Shown here piece by piece: positions 52,717 through 61,494 of a stretch of 64,000 nt of DNA. The stretch comes from Citreicella sp. C3M06 (GTDB lineage: Bacteria; Pseudomonadota; Alphaproteobacteria; Rhodobacterales; Rhodobacteraceae). Numbering within the stretch: the stretch's first letter is position 1; each line of letters begins with the position of its first letter. The stretch lies in NCBI RefSeq assembly GCF_018860705.1, contig NZ_JAHKQA010000005.1, forward strand, positions 1 through 64,000, given 5' to 3'. The position numbers and the translations under genes were made by a program. Below the pieces are notes generated by a model. It did not search any database, was not told the DNA's origin, and saw only the letters and a list, made by a program, of their open reading frames with translations.

Positions 52717-54117
52717 ATGAGCCTGATTTCGACCAATACCCCCACCGCCGAGCTTCAGGCGCTGGACGCGGCCCACCACATGCACCCGTTCACCACTGGC
52801 GCCGACCTTGCGAAAAAGGGCGCGCGGGTGATCACCCGTGCCTCGGGCGCATGGCTGACCGACAGCGAGGGCGAGCGCGTTCTGGATGCCATGGCCGGGC
52901 TGTGGTGCGTGAACATCGGCTACGGGCGCAAGGAACTGGCCGACGCCGCCGCGCGCCAGATGCAGGAACTGCCCTATTACAACACCTTCTTCCAGACGAC
53001 CCACGTGCCCGCCATCCAGCTGAGCGCGCGACTGGCCGAATTGGCGCCCGGTGATCTGAACCATGTGTTCTATGCCTCCTCCGGGTCCGAGGCCAATGAT
53101 ACCAATATCCGCCTCGTGCGCACCTACTGGGCCGAAAAGGGCCAGCCGGAACGCCAGACCATCATCTCGCGCTGGAACGGCTATCATGGGTCTTCGCTGG
53201 GCTCGATGTCGCTGGGCGGCATGAAGGGGATGCACGCGCAGGGCGGTGTCGTGCCCGGCATCCATCACATCGACCAGCCCAACTGGTGGGCCGAGGGCGG
53301 CGACATGTCCCCTGAAGAGTTTGGTCTGGAGCGCGCCCGCCAGCTTGAGAAAGCCATCGAGGACATCGGCCCCGACAAGGTTGCCGCCTTCATCGCCGAG
53401 CCGATTCAGGGCGCTGGCGGCGTGATCATCCCGCCCGAGACCTACTGGCCGGAAATCCAGCGCATCGTGAAGAAATACGGCATCCTGCTGATCGCCGATG
53501 AGGTCATCTGCGGCTTTGGCCGCACCGGCGCATGGTTCGGCTCGCAGACCATGGGCATCACGCCGGACATCATGACCATCGCCAAGGGCCTGTCGTCGGG
53601 CTACCAGCCCATTGGCGGCTCGCTGCTGTCGGACGAGGTGGCCGAGGTGATCTCGAACACCGAATTCAACCATGGCTACACCTATTCCGGTCACCCGGTG
53701 GCCTGCGCCGTGGCGCTGGAAAACCTGCGCATCCTCGACGAGGAAGGCATCGTCGAGCGGGTCGCCACCGAGACCGGCCCCTATCTCAAGCAGAAATGGG
53801 AGGCGCTGGCCGATCACCCGCTGGTGGGCGAGGCGAAGATCGAGGGCTTCATGGGCTCGATCGCGCTGACACCCGATGCCGCTGCTCGCGCCGCCTTTGC
53901 CTCTGAGGCCGGAACCGTCGGCTACATCTGCCGCGAACGCTGCTTTGCCAACAATCTGGTGATGCGCCACGTGGGCGATCGCATGATCATCTCGCCGCCG
54001 CTGATCCTGTCGAAAGACGAGATCGACACGCTGATCGAACGTGCATGGACATCGCTCGATGAATGCCACGCGCGGCTGAAGGCCGAAGGCCTGATGGTCG
54101 CCGCACCGGGCAACTGA
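52717..54117 (+). CDS. Class III omega-aminotransferase, putrescine/polyamine-type
   Basis: A 466-residue PLP aminotransferase. Seen: NTFFQTTHVPAIQLSARLAE, HVFYASSGSEANDTNIRLVR, WNGYHGSSLGSMSLGGMKGM, DEVICGFGRTGAWFGSQTMG and the PLP lysine in TIAKGLSSGYQPIGGSLLSD (about residue 290). This matches the putrescine/spermidine-pyruvate group (SpuC-like). It works with the neighbouring importer and amine oxidase in polyamine use; the exact amine is not proven. AGGAGA precedes the ATG. Confidence 0.9.
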   Translation: MSLISTNTPTAELQALDAAHHMHPFTTGADLAKKGARVITRASGAWLTDSEGERVLDAMAGLWCVNIGYGRKELADAAARQMQELPYYNTFFQTTHVPAIQLSARLAELAPGDLNHVFYASSGSEANDTNIRLVRTYWAEKGQPERQTIISRWNGYHGSSLGSMSLGGMKGMHAQGGVVPGIHHIDQPNWWAEGGDMSPEEFGLERARQLEKAIEDIGPDKVAAFIAEPIQGAGGVIIPPETYWPEIQRIVKKYGILLIADEVICGFGRTGAWFGSQTMGITPDIMTIAKGLSSGYQPIGGSLLSDEVAEVISNTEFNHGYTYSGHPVACAVALENLRILDEEGIVERVATETGPYLKQKWEALADHPLVGEAKIEGFMGSIALTPDAAARAAFASEAGTVGYICRERCFANNLVMRHVGDRMIISPPLILSKDEIDTLIERAWTSLDECHARLKAEGLMVAAPGN

Positions 54118-54125
54118 AACAGCAG

Positions 54126-54148
54126 GGGGCGCCCGGTCGGGGCGCCCC
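54126..54148. terminator. Hairpin after the aminotransferase gene
   Basis: A perfect GGGGCGCC/GGCGCCCC stem eight bases after the stop, shared with the convergent rhodanese gene region. There is no T-run on the plus strand, so it is a weak or factor-dependent end. Confidence 0.45.
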
Positions 54149-54194
54149 GTGTCTGATGCGTCAAGGCCGGTCTGACAGGCGGCGCAAGCCGCGA

Positions 54195-54569
54195 TCAGCT
54201 GACCGGTTGAGGCGCGCCGGTCGCCATATTGGTGCCGATATAGGGCTTCTTTGCGCCTTTCCATGCGCCGAAACCGCCCTCCATATGCGACACGCGGGCA
54301 ATCCCCGCATCGATGCAGGCCCGCGCGACCTTTTCCGAGCGTGCGCCAGAGCCGCAGTGAAACACGATGCGCTTTTCCGACTGGCCCGGCAGTTTCTCCG
54401 CGTTGAAGAATGCCAGCGGCATCAGCAGCGCGCCCTCGATATGCTCGAACATGTATTCCTGCGGGGTGCGCACGTCGATCAGCACGATTTCATTCTTCGA
54501 GAATGCCTCGGCCACCTCATCCACGGTCCAGGTCTCAAGGATGCTCTGGCCAATCTCTTCGGTCTTCAT
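54195..54569 (-). CDS. Rhodanese-like sulfurtransferase
   Basis: A 124-residue single-domain rhodanese. The catalytic loop is FHCGSGARSEKVARACIDAG (Cys near residue 72, CxxxxR type), with the upstream VLIDVRTPQEYMFEHIEGAL motif. It would carry persulfide for sulfur transfer or detoxification. It converges with the aminotransferase gene and stands alone on this strand. Confidence 0.93.
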   Translation of the reverse strand: MKTEEIGQSILETWTVDEVAEAFSKNEIVLIDVRTPQEYMFEHIEGALLMPLAFFNAEKLPGQSEKRIVFHCGSGARSEKVARACIDAGIARVSHMEGGFGAWKGAKKPYIGTNMATGAPQPVS

Positions 54570-54803
54570 CTCGCGTCTCCTCGCTGCAATGCTGTTGTCC
54601 GAGATGTGAGTTGTCTTCGCGCCCGGTCAAGACCTGACCTCCGGCTCATCGTTGCATTGGGTCGATGGTTATCCCGGCGGCGATTGCCCGGAAAATTGGC
54701 GTCTTCAGGCTACCCGGGCGCAGTTTGAGGATGCAGCCGCCGACAACTTCGGCTTTGGTATCCACAAGAGCCCGGAACGGGCCAGCAAAGCGGAGTCGGG
54801 ACA

Positions 54804-56027
54804 TTGATCAATTTCATCGCCATGGAAGCATGGGTCGAATTTGCGGTCAGGTGGGTGCATGTCATCACCGGGATCGCGTGGATCGGTTCGTCGTTCTATT
54901 TCATCGCGCTCGATCTGGGGCTGCACCGTGACCGCAACCTTGCCTCGGGGGCCGATGGCGAGGAATGGCAGGTCCATGGCGGCGGCTTCTATCACATCCA
55001 GAAATACCTGATCGCGCCGTCGCAAATGCCGGGCGATCTGGTCTGGTTCAAATGGGAAAGCTACGCCACATGGTTGTCGGGCTTCGCGATGCTGGTGCTG
55101 GTCTATTACCTCGGGGCCGAGTTCTATCTCGTTGATCCAGAGGTGCTGGATATCCCGATCTGGGGCGCGATCCTGATCTCCTTGCTGTCGCTCAGCATTG
55201 GCTGGCTCAGCTATGACTGGCTCTGCAAATCGAAGTTCGGCGACGACAACACCCGCCTGATGCTGTTCCTGTTCGGGGTGCTTGTGGTCATGGCATGGGG
55301 CTATACGCAGGTGTTCAGCGGACGGGCGGCGCTGCTGCATCTTGGCGCCTTCACCGCCAGCATCATGACCGCCAACGTGTTTTTCATCATCATGCCGAAC
55401 CAGCGCATCGTGGTGGCCGATCTCAAGGCAGGGCGCATCCCGGATGCCAAATACGGCAAGATCGCCAAGCAGCGCAGCACCCATAACAACTACCTGACGC
55501 TGCCGGTGCTGTTCCTGATGCTGTCGAACCATTATCCGCTGGCCTTTGCCAGCGAGTATAATTGGATCATCGCCAGCCTCGTCTTCCTGATGGGGGTCAG
55601 CATTCGCCACTATTTCAACAGCGTTCACGCCCGCAAAGGCTCGCCGCACTGGACATGGCTGGTGACCGCGCTGCTGTTCCTTGCAATCATGTGGCTGTCG
55701 ACCGCGAACCTGCCGGGCGAGGCCGACATGGACGCCGAGGCCACCGGCCCGAGCGCGAAATACGCTCAGGCCGAGGGGTTCGCCGAAGTTCAGGACATTG
55801 TGCTGGGCCGCTGTTCGATGTGTCACAGCGCCGAGCCGGGCTATGAGGGGCTCCACTGGGCCCCCAAGGGCGTGCATCTCGATTCTGCCAGAGGCATCGC
55901 GCAGAATGCCAAGGCAATCTATCTTCAGGCCGGGCTAAGCCGCGCCATGCCACCGGCCAATCTGTCGTTTATGGAAGACGGCGAGCGCGAAGCGATCCGC
56001 CGCTGGTTTGAAGCGGCGGGCAGTTGA
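54804..56027 (+). CDS. puuD: Urate hydroxylase/oxidase PuuD with C-terminal cytochrome c
   Basis: A 407-residue membrane protein. The N-terminal DUF989-type domain has about eight helices, beginning WVHVITGIAWIGSSFYFIAL, with FGDDNTRLMLFLFGVLVVMA and RHYFNSVHARKGSPHWTW. A C-terminal cytochrome c domain has CSMCH at about residues 336-340. This layout is the PuuD type that oxidises urate to 5-hydroxyisourate and passes electrons to cytochrome c. A TTG start at 54804 with CGGAG eight bases upstream gives the better N-terminus; the first ATG is at 54822. The promoter gap upstream has no other gene. Confidence 0.92.
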   Translation: MINFIAMEAWVEFAVRWVHVITGIAWIGSSFYFIALDLGLHRDRNLASGADGEEWQVHGGGFYHIQKYLIAPSQMPGDLVWFKWESYATWLSGFAMLVLVYYLGAEFYLVDPEVLDIPIWGAILISLLSLSIGWLSYDWLCKSKFGDDNTRLMLFLFGVLVVMAWGYTQVFSGRAALLHLGAFTASIMTANVFFIIMPNQRIVVADLKAGRIPDAKYGKIAKQRSTHNNYLTLPVLFLMLSNHYPLAFASEYNWIIASLVFLMGVSIRHYFNSVHARKGSPHWTWLVTALLFLAIMWLSTANLPGEADMDAEATGPSAKYAQAEGFAEVQDIVLGRCSMCHSAEPGYEGLHWAPKGVHLDSARGIAQNAKAIYLQAGLSRAMPPANLSFMEDGEREAIRRWFEAAGS

Positions 56028-56129
56028 TCAGGCCTTGAACACAGCCGATACCGGGCGGAACCAGAGCTTGGCAAAAGCTTCGCCATAAAGCGAGACGATG
56101 GTTTCATAGGCGATACGGGTGACGGGCAT
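56028..56129 (-). CDS. Probable small protein, 33 residues
   Basis: On the minus strand, ATG at 56129 starts MPVTRIAYETIVSLYGEAFA, then KLWFRPVSAVFKA, ending at 56028, directly abutting the convergent puuD stop. A strong ribosome site, GGAGGACC, lies seven bases upstream. The codons are GC-ending and match neighbouring genes. The sequence is amphipathic (aromatic and hydrophobic residues spaced 3-4 apart). No family is recognised. It is too short for routine gene callers. Confidence 0.6.
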   Translation of the reverse strand: MPVTRIAYETIVSLYGEAFAKLWFRPVSAVFKA

Positions 56130-56228
56130 TTGATGGTCCTCCATGCGCCACGATGCGGCGCGAAACGATGTTGCTGACGATATGTCTTAGCTTTGCGATT
56201 GTTTTCATAACGTCGCAATCTAGACTTT

Positions 56229-56244
56229 GGTTCCACGTGGAACA
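56229..56244. promoter_or_regulatory. parS-like palindrome (candidate ParB centromere site)
   Basis: GGTTCCACGTGGAACA contains a perfect 14-base palindrome, GTTCCACGTGGAAC. It differs by one base from the 16-base parS form TGTTCCACGTGGAACA known from Pseudomonas and keeps the invariant CACGTG core of chromosomal parS (TGTTTCACGTGAAACA). It lies in the intergenic space before mutL, about 40 kb from dnaA. Confidence 0.6.
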
Positions 56245-56306
56245 GTTCAACAAACCTTGTTCGCGCCCCGTTTCAGAATCGCCGATAGCCTGCTAGGTGT
56301 TGTGGG

Positions 56307-58142
56307 ATGAACACTCATGCCCCCAATATCCGGCCAACCATCCGACAGCTTGACGAGGCCGCGATCAACCGAATCGCGGCTGGCGAGGTGGTTGAAAGGC
56401 CTGCGTCTGCGGTCAAGGAGTTGGTCGAAAACGCTGTCGACGCCGGGGCACGGCGCGTCGCGATTGAGATCGCCGATGGCGGCAAGACCCTGATTCGCGT
56501 CAGCGATGACGGCTGCGGCATGACCGCTGACGACCTGCCGCTGGCCTTGTCGCGCCATGCCACGTCGAAGATCGACGGCAGCGACCTGCTCGACATTCAC
56601 AGCTTTGGTTTCCGGGGCGAGGCGCTGCCCTCGCTCGGCGCTGTCGGGCGGTTGACCATCCAGAGCCGCGCCCAAGGCTCCGAGGGGGCCGAGATTGCCA
56701 TCGCCGGCGGTAAGCCGGGGGGCATCCGGCCCTGCGCGCTGAATGGCGGCACCGTGGTGACGCTGCGCGATCTGTTCTACGCCACCCCGGCGCGGCTGAA
56801 GTTCCTGCGCAGCGACCGGGCCGAGATGCAGGCAATTTCCGAAGTCATCCGCCGGCTTGCCATGGCTGAACCGTCGGTTGGCTTCACCCTGCGCGATGTG
56901 TCTGAAGGCAAGGACCGGGTGACGTTCCGCGCCGATCCCTGTTCGGGCGATCTGTTCGACGCGCTGCGCGCCCGGATGACGCAGGTCATGGGGGCCGAAT
57001 TCACCGACAACGCGCTGAGCATCGACGCCGAGCGCGACGGCTTTCACCTGACCGGTCTTGCGGCGCTGCCGACCTATTCGCGCGGCTCTTCGGTGGCGCA
57101 GCATCTGTTCGTCAATGGTCGGCCCGTGCAGGACAAGCTGCTCTACGGTGCGTTGCGCGGGGCTTATGCGGATTTTCTCAGCCGTGAGCGGCATCCCGCG
57201 GTGGCGCTGTTTGTCGATTGCGACCCGCATCTGGTCGACGTCAACGTCCACCCCGCCAAATCCGAGGTGCGCTTTCGCGAGCCGGGCGTGGTGCGCGGGC
57301 TGATCGTTTCGGGCCTGCGCCATGCGCTGGCCGAGGCCGGGCACCGCGCCTCGACCACCGTCGCGGGCGCAACGCTGGGCGCGATGCGGCCCGAACCACA
57401 AGCGCCGCGCGTCTATCAGATGGACCGCCCTTCGCAGGGCGCGCTGAGCAGCGCCTACCGCGCGCAGGCGCCGATGCCCGATGCGGGCTTTGCCGAGTTC
57501 TCGCATGATTACTCGGGCCGCGTCGAAGAAGCCCAGCCGCAGCCGGATCAGACCCCCGAGGCGCTGCCGCTTGGCGCCGCCCGCGGGCAGGTGCATGAGA
57601 ATTACATCATCGCACAGACCGAAGACGGTATCGTCATCGTCGATCAGCATGCCGCGCATGAACGTCTGGTCTACGAGAAACTGAAAACGCAGATGGCCGA
57701 ACGCGGTGTTCCGGCACAGGCGCTGTTGATTCCCGATATCGTCGAATTTTCCGCCGATGATCTGGATCGCCTGATGGCGGTGGCCGAGGATCTGGCGCGT
57801 ATGGGACTAAGCATCGAGCCCTTTGGCGGCACCGCGATCTGCGTGCGCGAAACCCCGGCGATCCTTGGCGAGGTCAATTCCAAGGCGTTGCTGGGCGATA
57901 TCCTCGACGAGCTGTCCGATTATGGCACCTCGCAGCTGGTTCAGGAAAAGATCGAGGCGATCCTGTCGCGGGTGGCCTGCCATGGCTCGATCCGCTCGGG
58001 CCGCCGGATGCGCGGCGAGGAAATGAACGCCCTGCTGCGCGAGATGGAGGCAACGCCCCATTCCGGCCAGTGCAACCACGGGCGGCCGACTTATGTCGAA
58101 CTCAAGCTTTCCGATATCGAGCGGTTGTTCGGGCGCACATGA
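56307..58142 (+). CDS. mutL: DNA mismatch repair protein MutL
   Basis: A 611-residue GHKL ATPase. Seen: IAAGEVVERPASAVKELVEN, DDGCGMTADD, ATSKI followed by FGFRGEALPSLGAVGRLTIQ. The C-terminal endonuclease motif DQHAAHERLVYE (about residue 446) is complete, along with ACHGSIRSG and CNHGRPTYVEL. It therefore nicks DNA in MutH-less mismatch repair, as expected in alphaproteobacteria. Its stop overlaps the rmuC start. Confidence 0.96.
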   Translation: MNTHAPNIRPTIRQLDEAAINRIAAGEVVERPASAVKELVENAVDAGARRVAIEIADGGKTLIRVSDDGCGMTADDLPLALSRHATSKIDGSDLLDIHSFGFRGEALPSLGAVGRLTIQSRAQGSEGAEIAIAGGKPGGIRPCALNGGTVVTLRDLFYATPARLKFLRSDRAEMQAISEVIRRLAMAEPSVGFTLRDVSEGKDRVTFRADPCSGDLFDALRARMTQVMGAEFTDNALSIDAERDGFHLTGLAALPTYSRGSSVAQHLFVNGRPVQDKLLYGALRGAYADFLSRERHPAVALFVDCDPHLVDVNVHPAKSEVRFREPGVVRGLIVSGLRHALAEAGHRASTTVAGATLGAMRPEPQAPRVYQMDRPSQGALSSAYRAQAPMPDAGFAEFSHDYSGRVEEAQPQPDQTPEALPLGAARGQVHENYIIAQTEDGIVIVDQHAAHERLVYEKLKTQMAERGVPAQALLIPDIVEFSADDLDRLMAVAEDLARMGLSIEPFGGTAICVRETPAILGEVNSKALLGDILDELSDYGTSQLVQEKIEAILSRVACHGSIRSGRRMRGEEMNALLREMEATPHSGQCNHGRPTYVELKLSDIERLFGRT

Positions 58143-59260
58143 TGGGCGATGCGTCCACCTTGCTAAACGATCCGCGCCTGTTGGTGGGCGCGGTGCTGGC
58201 GGTGATCCTGCTGGCGATGGTGCTGTCGATCCGCGCCGCCAACCGCGCCGCGCGGCTGTCTGGCCCGCTGATGCAGCTGGCTCGCCGGGTCGAGGCGCTT
58301 GGCGAGGGGCAGGAACGCCTTGCCGGTGGGCTTCATCACGTCACCGAGGCGCAGTTGCAGTCGCAGGGCGCGATGATGGAACTGATGGAAAAGCGGCTGG
58401 CCGAGGTGCAGGGCCGCATGTCCGAAAGCCTGCATGGCAGTGCCCGGCGCACCGCGCATTCGCTGGGCGAATTGCAGGAACGGCTCAAGATCATCGACAA
58501 GGCGCAGGACAAGATCTCGCGGCTGTCGGGCGACGTTTTGTCCCTTCAGGACATCCTGTCGAACAAGCAGACGCGCGGCGCCTTCGGGGAAATCCAGCTT
58601 AACGATATCGTTGGCAAGGCGCTGCCGCCCGATGCCTTCACGCTTCAGGCGACGCTTTCGAACGGGCGCCGGGCCGATTGCCTGATCCATATGCCGCAGC
58701 CTCCGGGGCCGATCGTCATCGACGCGAAATTCCCGCTCGAGGCTTACGAGGCGCTGATGCGCGCCGATATGGGCGAGCAAAAGACCCGCGCCGCGCAGGC
58801 GTTCCGCCTGTCGGTGCGCAAGCATCTGCGCGACATCGCGTCCCGCTATATCGTCGAAGGCGAAACTGCCGATAGCGCCCTGATGTTCCTGCCCTCCGAA
58901 GCGGTCTACGCCGAGTTGCACGCCAACCACCCCGAGGTGGTGCGCGAAGGCTTTGCCCTGCGGGTCTGGATCGTTTCGCCGACGACCTGCATGGCGGTGC
59001 TCAACACCCTGCGCGGGGTGCTCAAGGATGCCCGGATGCGCGAACAGGCCGGTGCGATTCGCCGCGAACTGGCGCTGCTGGCCAGCGACGTCGACCGGCT
59101 TGGCACGCGGGTCGGCAACCTTGACCGGCATTTCGGGCAGGCGGCGCGGGATGTGGCGGAAATTCGAATATCTGCGGAAAAGGCGGGGAACCGGGCGCGG
59201 CGGCTCGATGCGTTCGATTTTTCCGAAGGCGAAGAGCCAACGCGCGTCTTGCACCGCTGA
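58139..59260 (+). CDS. rmuC: DNA recombination protein RmuC
   Basis: A 373-residue protein. An N-terminal transmembrane helix (LLVGAVLAVILLAMVLSIRA) and a coiled coil of about 100 residues are followed by the RmuC nuclease-like domain: GAFGEIQLNDIVGKALP, VIDAKFPLEAYEALM and LPSEAVYAELHANH. RmuC limits DNA inversions at short repeats. Starts at 58139 (ATGATG, overlapping the mutL stop); the second ATG at 58142 is equally possible. Confidence 0.93.
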   Translation: MMGDASTLLNDPRLLVGAVLAVILLAMVLSIRAANRAARLSGPLMQLARRVEALGEGQERLAGGLHHVTEAQLQSQGAMMELMEKRLAEVQGRMSESLHGSARRTAHSLGELQERLKIIDKAQDKISRLSGDVLSLQDILSNKQTRGAFGEIQLNDIVGKALPPDAFTLQATLSNGRRADCLIHMPQPPGPIVIDAKFPLEAYEALMRADMGEQKTRAAQAFRLSVRKHLRDIASRYIVEGETADSALMFLPSEAVYAELHANHPEVVREGFALRVWIVSPTTCMAVLNTLRGVLKDARMREQAGAIRRELALLASDVDRLGTRVGNLDRHFGQAARDVAEIRISAEKAGNRARRLDAFDFSEGEEPTRVLHR

Positions 59261-59417
59261 TCGCGATCACAGGCTTGTTCCCGTCACGCGATCTTTCATA
59301 CCCGGCGATCAAGTTGTTTTGCCAGATGCGCCGCCGTGTCGTAACCTTGCGCAGGATCAAGGACGCTGGGCGCAACATCGGCTCAACCTGCTTGACCGGA
59401 CTAAGGAGACGGGCACC

Positions 59418-59747
59418 ATGGAACAGATCAGCGTCAGGAAGGTCGCCCATGTGATCCTACTCGCCCGCGAGTTGGAGCGCGGCGAAGGAGAACTGCGCGG
59501 CGTCATCGAAAACATGACCGAAGAAGAGCAGGCCGCTCTGGTCGCCATCATGTGGATCGGGCGCGACGCCTTCGATGCCGCAGAATGGGACGAAGCCTAC
59601 GAGACCGCCGTGTCCGAAGCCTCGACCCCGACAGCCAACTACCTGATCGGCACGCCGCACATGGCCGATCACCTAGAAGCAGGGCTAGAGGCGCTCGGCT
59701 ACGATGCGCAGGACGAAGAAGACGAATTGCTGCGCAGAGGCGCCTGA
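59418..59747 (+). CDS. DUF3775 family protein
   Basis: A 109-residue acidic protein beginning MEQISVRKVAHVILLARELE, including TEEEQAALVAIMWIGRDAFD and TPTANYLIGTPHMADHLEAG, which matches DUF3775 throughout. The function is unknown. AAGGAG lies 11 bases before the ATG. It converges with dinB. Confidence 0.85.
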   Translation: MEQISVRKVAHVILLARELERGEGELRGVIENMTEEEQAALVAIMWIGRDAFDAAEWDEAYETAVSEASTPTANYLIGTPHMADHLEAGLEALGYDAQDEEDELLRRGA

Positions 59748-59783
59748 GCCTGACGGTGACAGGCTGAAACCGTTCATGCCGGG

Positions 59784-61037
59784 CTATCTCAGCGCGCGGC
59801 CCTTGATGATGGCGTCCTCGCCAAAGCGGGCGCGAATGGCATCCGTTGCGCGCTCTGCTTCGGCGCGGCGCGCCGCGTTCGGGTCAAGCAGATCGCCGAC
59901 CCGATCCGATTGATCCGCCGGAACCAGCTCGGAGATCCCGGCGCCGATCAGCCGGTAAGGGCCGCGTGGGCCGACCTGATCCAGCATGGCGCGCGCGGTG
60001 CGATAAATCCTGTCCGCCATCTGCGTGGCGTCGCCCAGCCCATGCCGCCGCGAGATCAGTTTGAAATCCGCCCGCTTCACCTTCAGCGTCACCACCCGGC
60101 CAGCCAGGCGCTTCGCCTTGGCGCGGTCAGAGACCTTTTCGCACATGCGCCACAGGTGGCCATCAAGGATATCCGCATCGGCGGTATCTTCGTGAAAGGT
60201 GGTTTCGTTCGAGATCGACTTGATCGCCGCGTCGCGGGTCACGCGCCGCCGGTCGTCGCCGCGCGCAAGGTGCCAGAGCCGGTCGCCCATGCTGCCGAAG
60301 CGCGCCGACAGATCCTGCCTGTCCCAGCGCAACAGGTCTTCGAAACTGCGGATGCCAGCGCGGTCGAGCGCCTCTTGCGTGGCCTGCCCGACACCCCAGA
60401 TCATCCGCACCGGCCTTGGCCGCAAAAACGCCTGCGTTTCGGCCTTGCCGATCACCGAGAACCCGTGCGGCTTGTCGAGATCCGAAGCGATCTTGGCGAG
60501 GAACTTGTTATGCGACAGCCCGATGGAGCCGGTGATGCCCAGTTCGGCCTTCATCCGCCGCACCAGCCTTGCCAGCACCACCGCGGGCGGCGCGCCATGC
60601 AGACGGGCGGTGCCGCTCAGGTCAAGAAATGCCTCGTCCAGCGACAGCGGCTCGATGGCGGGGGTCAGCTCTTCCATGAAGGCGCGGATCTGGCGCGAGA
60701 CCTCGGCGTATAGCTGCATCCGCGGCTTCACGATCACCGCGTCGGGGCAAAGTTGCAGCGCTTTGAACATCGGCATCGCCGAGCGCACGCCCCGGATCCG
60801 CGCCACGTAGCAGGCGGTCGAGACCACGCCGCGCCGCCCGCCGCCGATGATCACCGGCTTGTCGGCCAGATCCGGGTTGTCGCGTTTTTCGATGCTGGCA
60901 TAAAAGGCGTCGCAATCCATATGCGCAATCGACAGATCCCACAGCTCGTCATGGCTCACGAGTCGCGGGCGCCCGCAGGCGGGGCAGCGGGTGCCATGAT
61001 CGAAACAGGTCAGGCAGTCTCGGCAGAGCGTTGGCAT
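59784..61037 (-). CDS. dinB: DNA polymerase IV (Y-family, DinB)
   Basis: A 417-residue translesion polymerase. Catalytic residues are in AHMDCDAFYASIEKR (Asp near 41) and SLDEAFLDLSG. PHGFSVIGKAETQAFLRPRP and GVGQATQEALDRAGI carry the palm/HhH part, and the little-finger domain follows. It bears an N-terminal extension of about 38 residues with five Cys (5, 8, 11, 18, 21) in a CxxC...CxxC pattern that looks like a small zinc-binding knuckle and is absent from E. coli DinB. Mutagenic lesion bypass is the expected role. Confidence 0.94.
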   Translation of the reverse strand: MPTLCRDCLTCFDHGTRCPACGRPRLVSHDELWDLSIAHMDCDAFYASIEKRDNPDLADKPVIIGGGRRGVVSTACYVARIRGVRSAMPMFKALQLCPDAVIVKPRMQLYAEVSRQIRAFMEELTPAIEPLSLDEAFLDLSGTARLHGAPPAVVLARLVRRMKAELGITGSIGLSHNKFLAKIASDLDKPHGFSVIGKAETQAFLRPRPVRMIWGVGQATQEALDRAGIRSFEDLLRWDRQDLSARFGSMGDRLWHLARGDDRRRVTRDAAIKSISNETTFHEDTADADILDGHLWRMCEKVSDRAKAKRLAGRVVTLKVKRADFKLISRRHGLGDATQMADRIYRTARAMLDQVGPRGPYRLIGAGISELVPADQSDRVGDLLDPNAARRAEAERATDAIRARFGEDAIIKGRALR

Positions 61038-61104
61038 GGGTGGAAATTCCGGATGGAATGCTTACCTTCCGAATATAGCGGATCAACGGAGGTTTCGCCA
61101 CGAC

Positions 61105-61494
61105 ATGAGCTATGCCGGTGCCAAACTGATGCTGTTTCTTGGCGATGATCTGCTGGTTATCCGCCGCGACGACAAAGCGGGGATTCCCTGGCCGAACTGT
61201 CTCGATTTTCCCGGTGGTGGGCGCGAAGGGGCAGAACGCCCCGAGGAATGCGCGCTGCGCGAAACTTTCGAGGAAACCGGCCTGACCTTGCCGGAAAGCG
61301 CGCTGGCATGGCGCCAGCAGCACGGTCCAAGCTGGTTTTTTGCGGCGCATCTGCCCCGTGATGCCGCGAGCCGTGTCGTGTTCGGCAATGAGGGGCGCGG
61401 CTGGGAGCTTATGGCCCCCGCGACCTACCTGTCGCGACAAGACGCCATCCCGCATTTCCGCCAGATGCTGGAAAGCTATCTGGCGTCGCGTTAA
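61105..61494 (+). CDS. NUDIX hydrolase
   Basis: A 129-residue NUDIX protein. The box GGGREGAERPEECALRETFE-ETGL is complete (G-x5-E-x7-RE-x2-EE-x-G). It would cleave a nucleoside diphosphate derivative; the substrate is unknown. The ATG at 61105 follows GGAGG; a longer in-frame reading is less likely. It is divergent from dinB, a plausible damage-related pairing, and overlaps the convergent gene at 61491 by four bases. Confidence 0.9.
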   Translation: MSYAGAKLMLFLGDDLLVIRRDDKAGIPWPNCLDFPGGGREGAERPEECALRETFEETGLTLPESALAWRQQHGPSWFFAAHLPRDAASRVVFGNEGRGWELMAPATYLSRQDAIPHFRQMLESYLASR

